Origin: Charina bottae
Taxonomy: Eukaryota > Chordata > Lepidosauria > Squamata > Charinaidae
DNA: 64,000 nt
Direction: 5' to 3'
NCBI GenBank assembly: GCA_023362775.1
Contig: JALMGJ010000003.1
Coordinates: 82,345,355-82,409,354 of the forward strand
Below, piece by piece: positions 63,226-64,000 of this stretch. The translations under genes were made by a program, and so were the position numbers. Position 1 is the first letter of the stretch, and each line of letters begins with the position of its first letter. The notes below the pieces were generated by a model. That model was not told where the DNA came from, did no database searches, and was given only the letters and a program-made list of their open reading frames with translations.

Positions 63226-64000
63226 TACCTTTTCTCTCAGATTTTATCTTTGACTATGATTTCTTTTAAGTACTTAATATTAGAAAAAAACACCATATCT
63301 AGAACAAGCATTTACTCTTTCAAATGAATATTTCATTATTAAACTGAACACTCATTAACTGGAGACATTTCTGTGATGCTTGGCATCAACACTTGTGCAA
63401 ACACAAGAATGCACAGAAACTCAACAATTATTCACATTCATCATAAACATAGTAAAGCTGAATATACAATGCATGCCAAAACCTTAGATTATTTTAATCA
63501 AAGGTAATAGTAAGTCTAAAAACTCTGGCACACTATTTTCCACAGCCCCTTAACATGTAAGTCACAATAATACAAAGAATGAAATCTGAAAGTATGACTA
63601 AACAAGAATATAAAATTATTAATATGACACACTAGTTTTCTTGATGTGTGATGCCAGTCAGAAGTATGTAAAACAAAATATATTAAACTCCTCAAAGACA
63701 CAATAGGTCTGAAGCAATTGGATCTAATTCTTAGATAATGATAATACATCATAATCTTCCCCCCTAAAGGCAGAGGCAAGAAAAAACTGAGATTGCCTGA
63801 AATGAATTTGCTGTGCTTTTGATCATTCATGCAGGGGAGCAGCAAAACCTTACAGCAATTAGCTCTCTCAATGCATATTCTATCAAGCAAAGAGAAGACT
63901 AGATGGATAAGTCAAAACTTCAAGGAAAGCCACATTTGGACACCCTGATTATCAAAAGAGGATTAGGTCCAGGGATAAGCCATCCTTCCATTACTAAGGC
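63226..64000 (-). other. ST7L intron, unassigned
   Basis: No exon was found here; the minus frame at 63516-63890 has no recognisable domain or splice sites. Confidence 0.5.

Noticed and set aside
1..64000. CRISPR array or prokaryotic operon
   Set aside because: No regularly spaced direct repeats with unique spacers; the sequence is vertebrate with introns, SINEs and LINEs.

Overview
The window is nuclear DNA of a squamate reptile (lizard or snake). The evidence is the repeat set: a Sauria-type tRNA SINE, a 5S-rRNA-derived SINE with a Bov-B-like tail, six copies of a squamate tRNA-derived SINE, Bov-B (RTE), L2, CR1, L1, Penelope-like, Tc1/mariner and hAT elements. I see no bacterial, organellar or free viral sequence.

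One host gene is recognisable. On the minus strand the last four coding exons of an ST7-family gene (ST7L preferred, ST7 possible) lie at 60663-60813, 59076-59168, 46610-46749 and 31279-31374. All four have matching splice sites and consistent phases, and they join into one reading frame ending in a stop. The gene runs off the right edge. Its introns (about 1.5, 12.3 and 15.2 kb) hold most of the mobile DNA to the right of 31 kb. A possible alternative exon that would end the protein early lies at 39995-40076.

Layout. 1-3.4 kb: an open Penelope-like reverse transcriptase (minus, running off the left edge), a short inverted piece of the same element, a LINE with a 671-codon frame, and a hammerhead-ribozyme motif. 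4-9.6 kb: two L2 elements head to head, the right one a single nonsense codon short of a ~1,020-codon frame. 11.1-12.9 kb: a second Penelope-like element with a GIY-YIG end and a hammerhead motif over its stop codon. 13-20 kb: Sauria SINE, CR1 relic, Bov-B end, an unusual RTE relic and two SINEs. 20-31 kb: mostly unique DNA with SINEs, two hAT MITEs, a Bov-B 3' end and a Tc1 MITE inside a 5S SINE. 34-38.5 kb: an old LINE copy, then a Tc1/mariner element with ~220 bp inverted repeats and an L2 inside its transposase gene. 48-49.5 kb: a GC-rich block of inverted repeat units. 51-57 kb: an L1 relic carrying a palindromic Penelope insertion with two hammerhead motifs, an L2 fragment and a nearly complete Bov-B. 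57-64 kb: SINE and L2 ends, a second GC-rich hAT MITE, ST7L exons and another LINE relic.

The mobile elements fall into machinery and passengers. Bov-B can plausibly serve the SINEs whose 3' ends resemble its own. The Tc1 and hAT MITEs would need transposases made elsewhere. The Penelope-like copies carry their own self-cleaving RNA motifs. Target-site duplications let part of the insertion order be read directly. All family names rest on motif recognition by eye, without database searches.
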